DNA of 64,000 nt, taken from NCBI RefSeq assembly GCF_000015445.1, contig NC_008783.1:186001-250000 (forward strand), in the 5' to 3' direction. Below are positions 64,000-64,000 of the stretch, in pieces; positions within the stretch are counted from its first letter, which is position 1, and every line of letters begins with the position of its first letter. The DNA is from Bartonella bacilliformis KC583. Its GTDB lineage: Bacteria > Pseudomonadota > Alphaproteobacteria > Rhizobiales > Rhizobiaceae. Both the position numbers and the translations under genes were made by a program. The notes under the pieces are model-generated. The model ran no database searches. It was not told where the DNA came from and saw only the letters and a list, made by a program, of their open reading frames with translations.

Positions 64000-64000
64000 G

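Overview
The window looks like a chromosome segment of a Bartonella species (Alphaproteobacteria, Rhizobiales). The DNA is AT-rich. Host genes are of rhizobial type: dut, an Irr-box-controlled VIT-family iron transporter, dsbB, murA, a YmdB-like phosphodiesterase, 6S RNA next to 5-formyltetrahydrofolate cyclo-ligase, purEK, infA-maf-yacG, clpB, a DUF4167 protein and the PhyR/NepR general stress response module. The genus call is inference from gene content plus the phage/GTA-like clusters; no database was searched.

Layout. 1-5.6 kb: dut, VIT transporter, dsbB, a DedA-like protein and tRNA-Leu(CAA), with long tandem repeats between them. 5.7-15.2 kb: a phage-derived replication and control block. 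It holds five 172-bp repeats, a DUF6456-like protein, a Toprim primase/DnaB-type helicase, a DUF1376 replication protein, an HTH repressor with candidate palindromic operators, three small early genes and a YqaJ-type exonuclease. It ends near tRNA-Thr(GGU). No integrase is visible. 16.4-31.5 kb: housekeeping genes (small basic protein, murA, YmdB-like, cyclo-ligase, 6S RNA, TPR protein, rpmJ, purK, purE, infA, maf, yacG, clpB), again separated by locus-specific purine-rich repeats.

31.5-38.7 kb is the most unusual region. The 3' end of clpB has been copied three times, and each copy is linked to a small gene for a membrane-anchored Ser/Ala/Thr-rich peptide. Beyond these lie two minus-strand operons of paralogous ~30-residue single-helix peptides that begin Met-Asp-Pro (six in all), plus two other tiny genes. 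The second operon sits between the small and large terminase genes.

37.5-54.2 kb: a podovirus-like packaging, head, tail and lysis cluster. The order is small terminase, large terminase, P22-type portal, scaffold-like protein, N4-gp56-type capsid, connector, P22 gp10-like protein, two tail proteins, tail-collar protein, endolysin and an embedded Rz/Rz1-type spanin pair. It is preceded by a perfect TTGACA-N17-TATAAT promoter. The gene order and the missing integrase fit the domesticated Bartonella gene transfer agent (BaGTA), and the 6-15 kb block fits the phage-derived run-off replication origin that works with it. Both identifications come from memory of the literature and are inference. Many genes here carry in-frame tandem repeat insertions or duplicated gene ends.

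54.6-64 kb: a membrane protein, a DUF4167 protein, a small membrane protein, then an HWE kinase and phyR (minus strand), nepR (plus strand), a frameshifted ecfG pseudogene, a second HisKA_2-type kinase and part of an M23 peptidase. The anti-sigma switch and kinases look intact while the adjacent sigma factor gene is destroyed.
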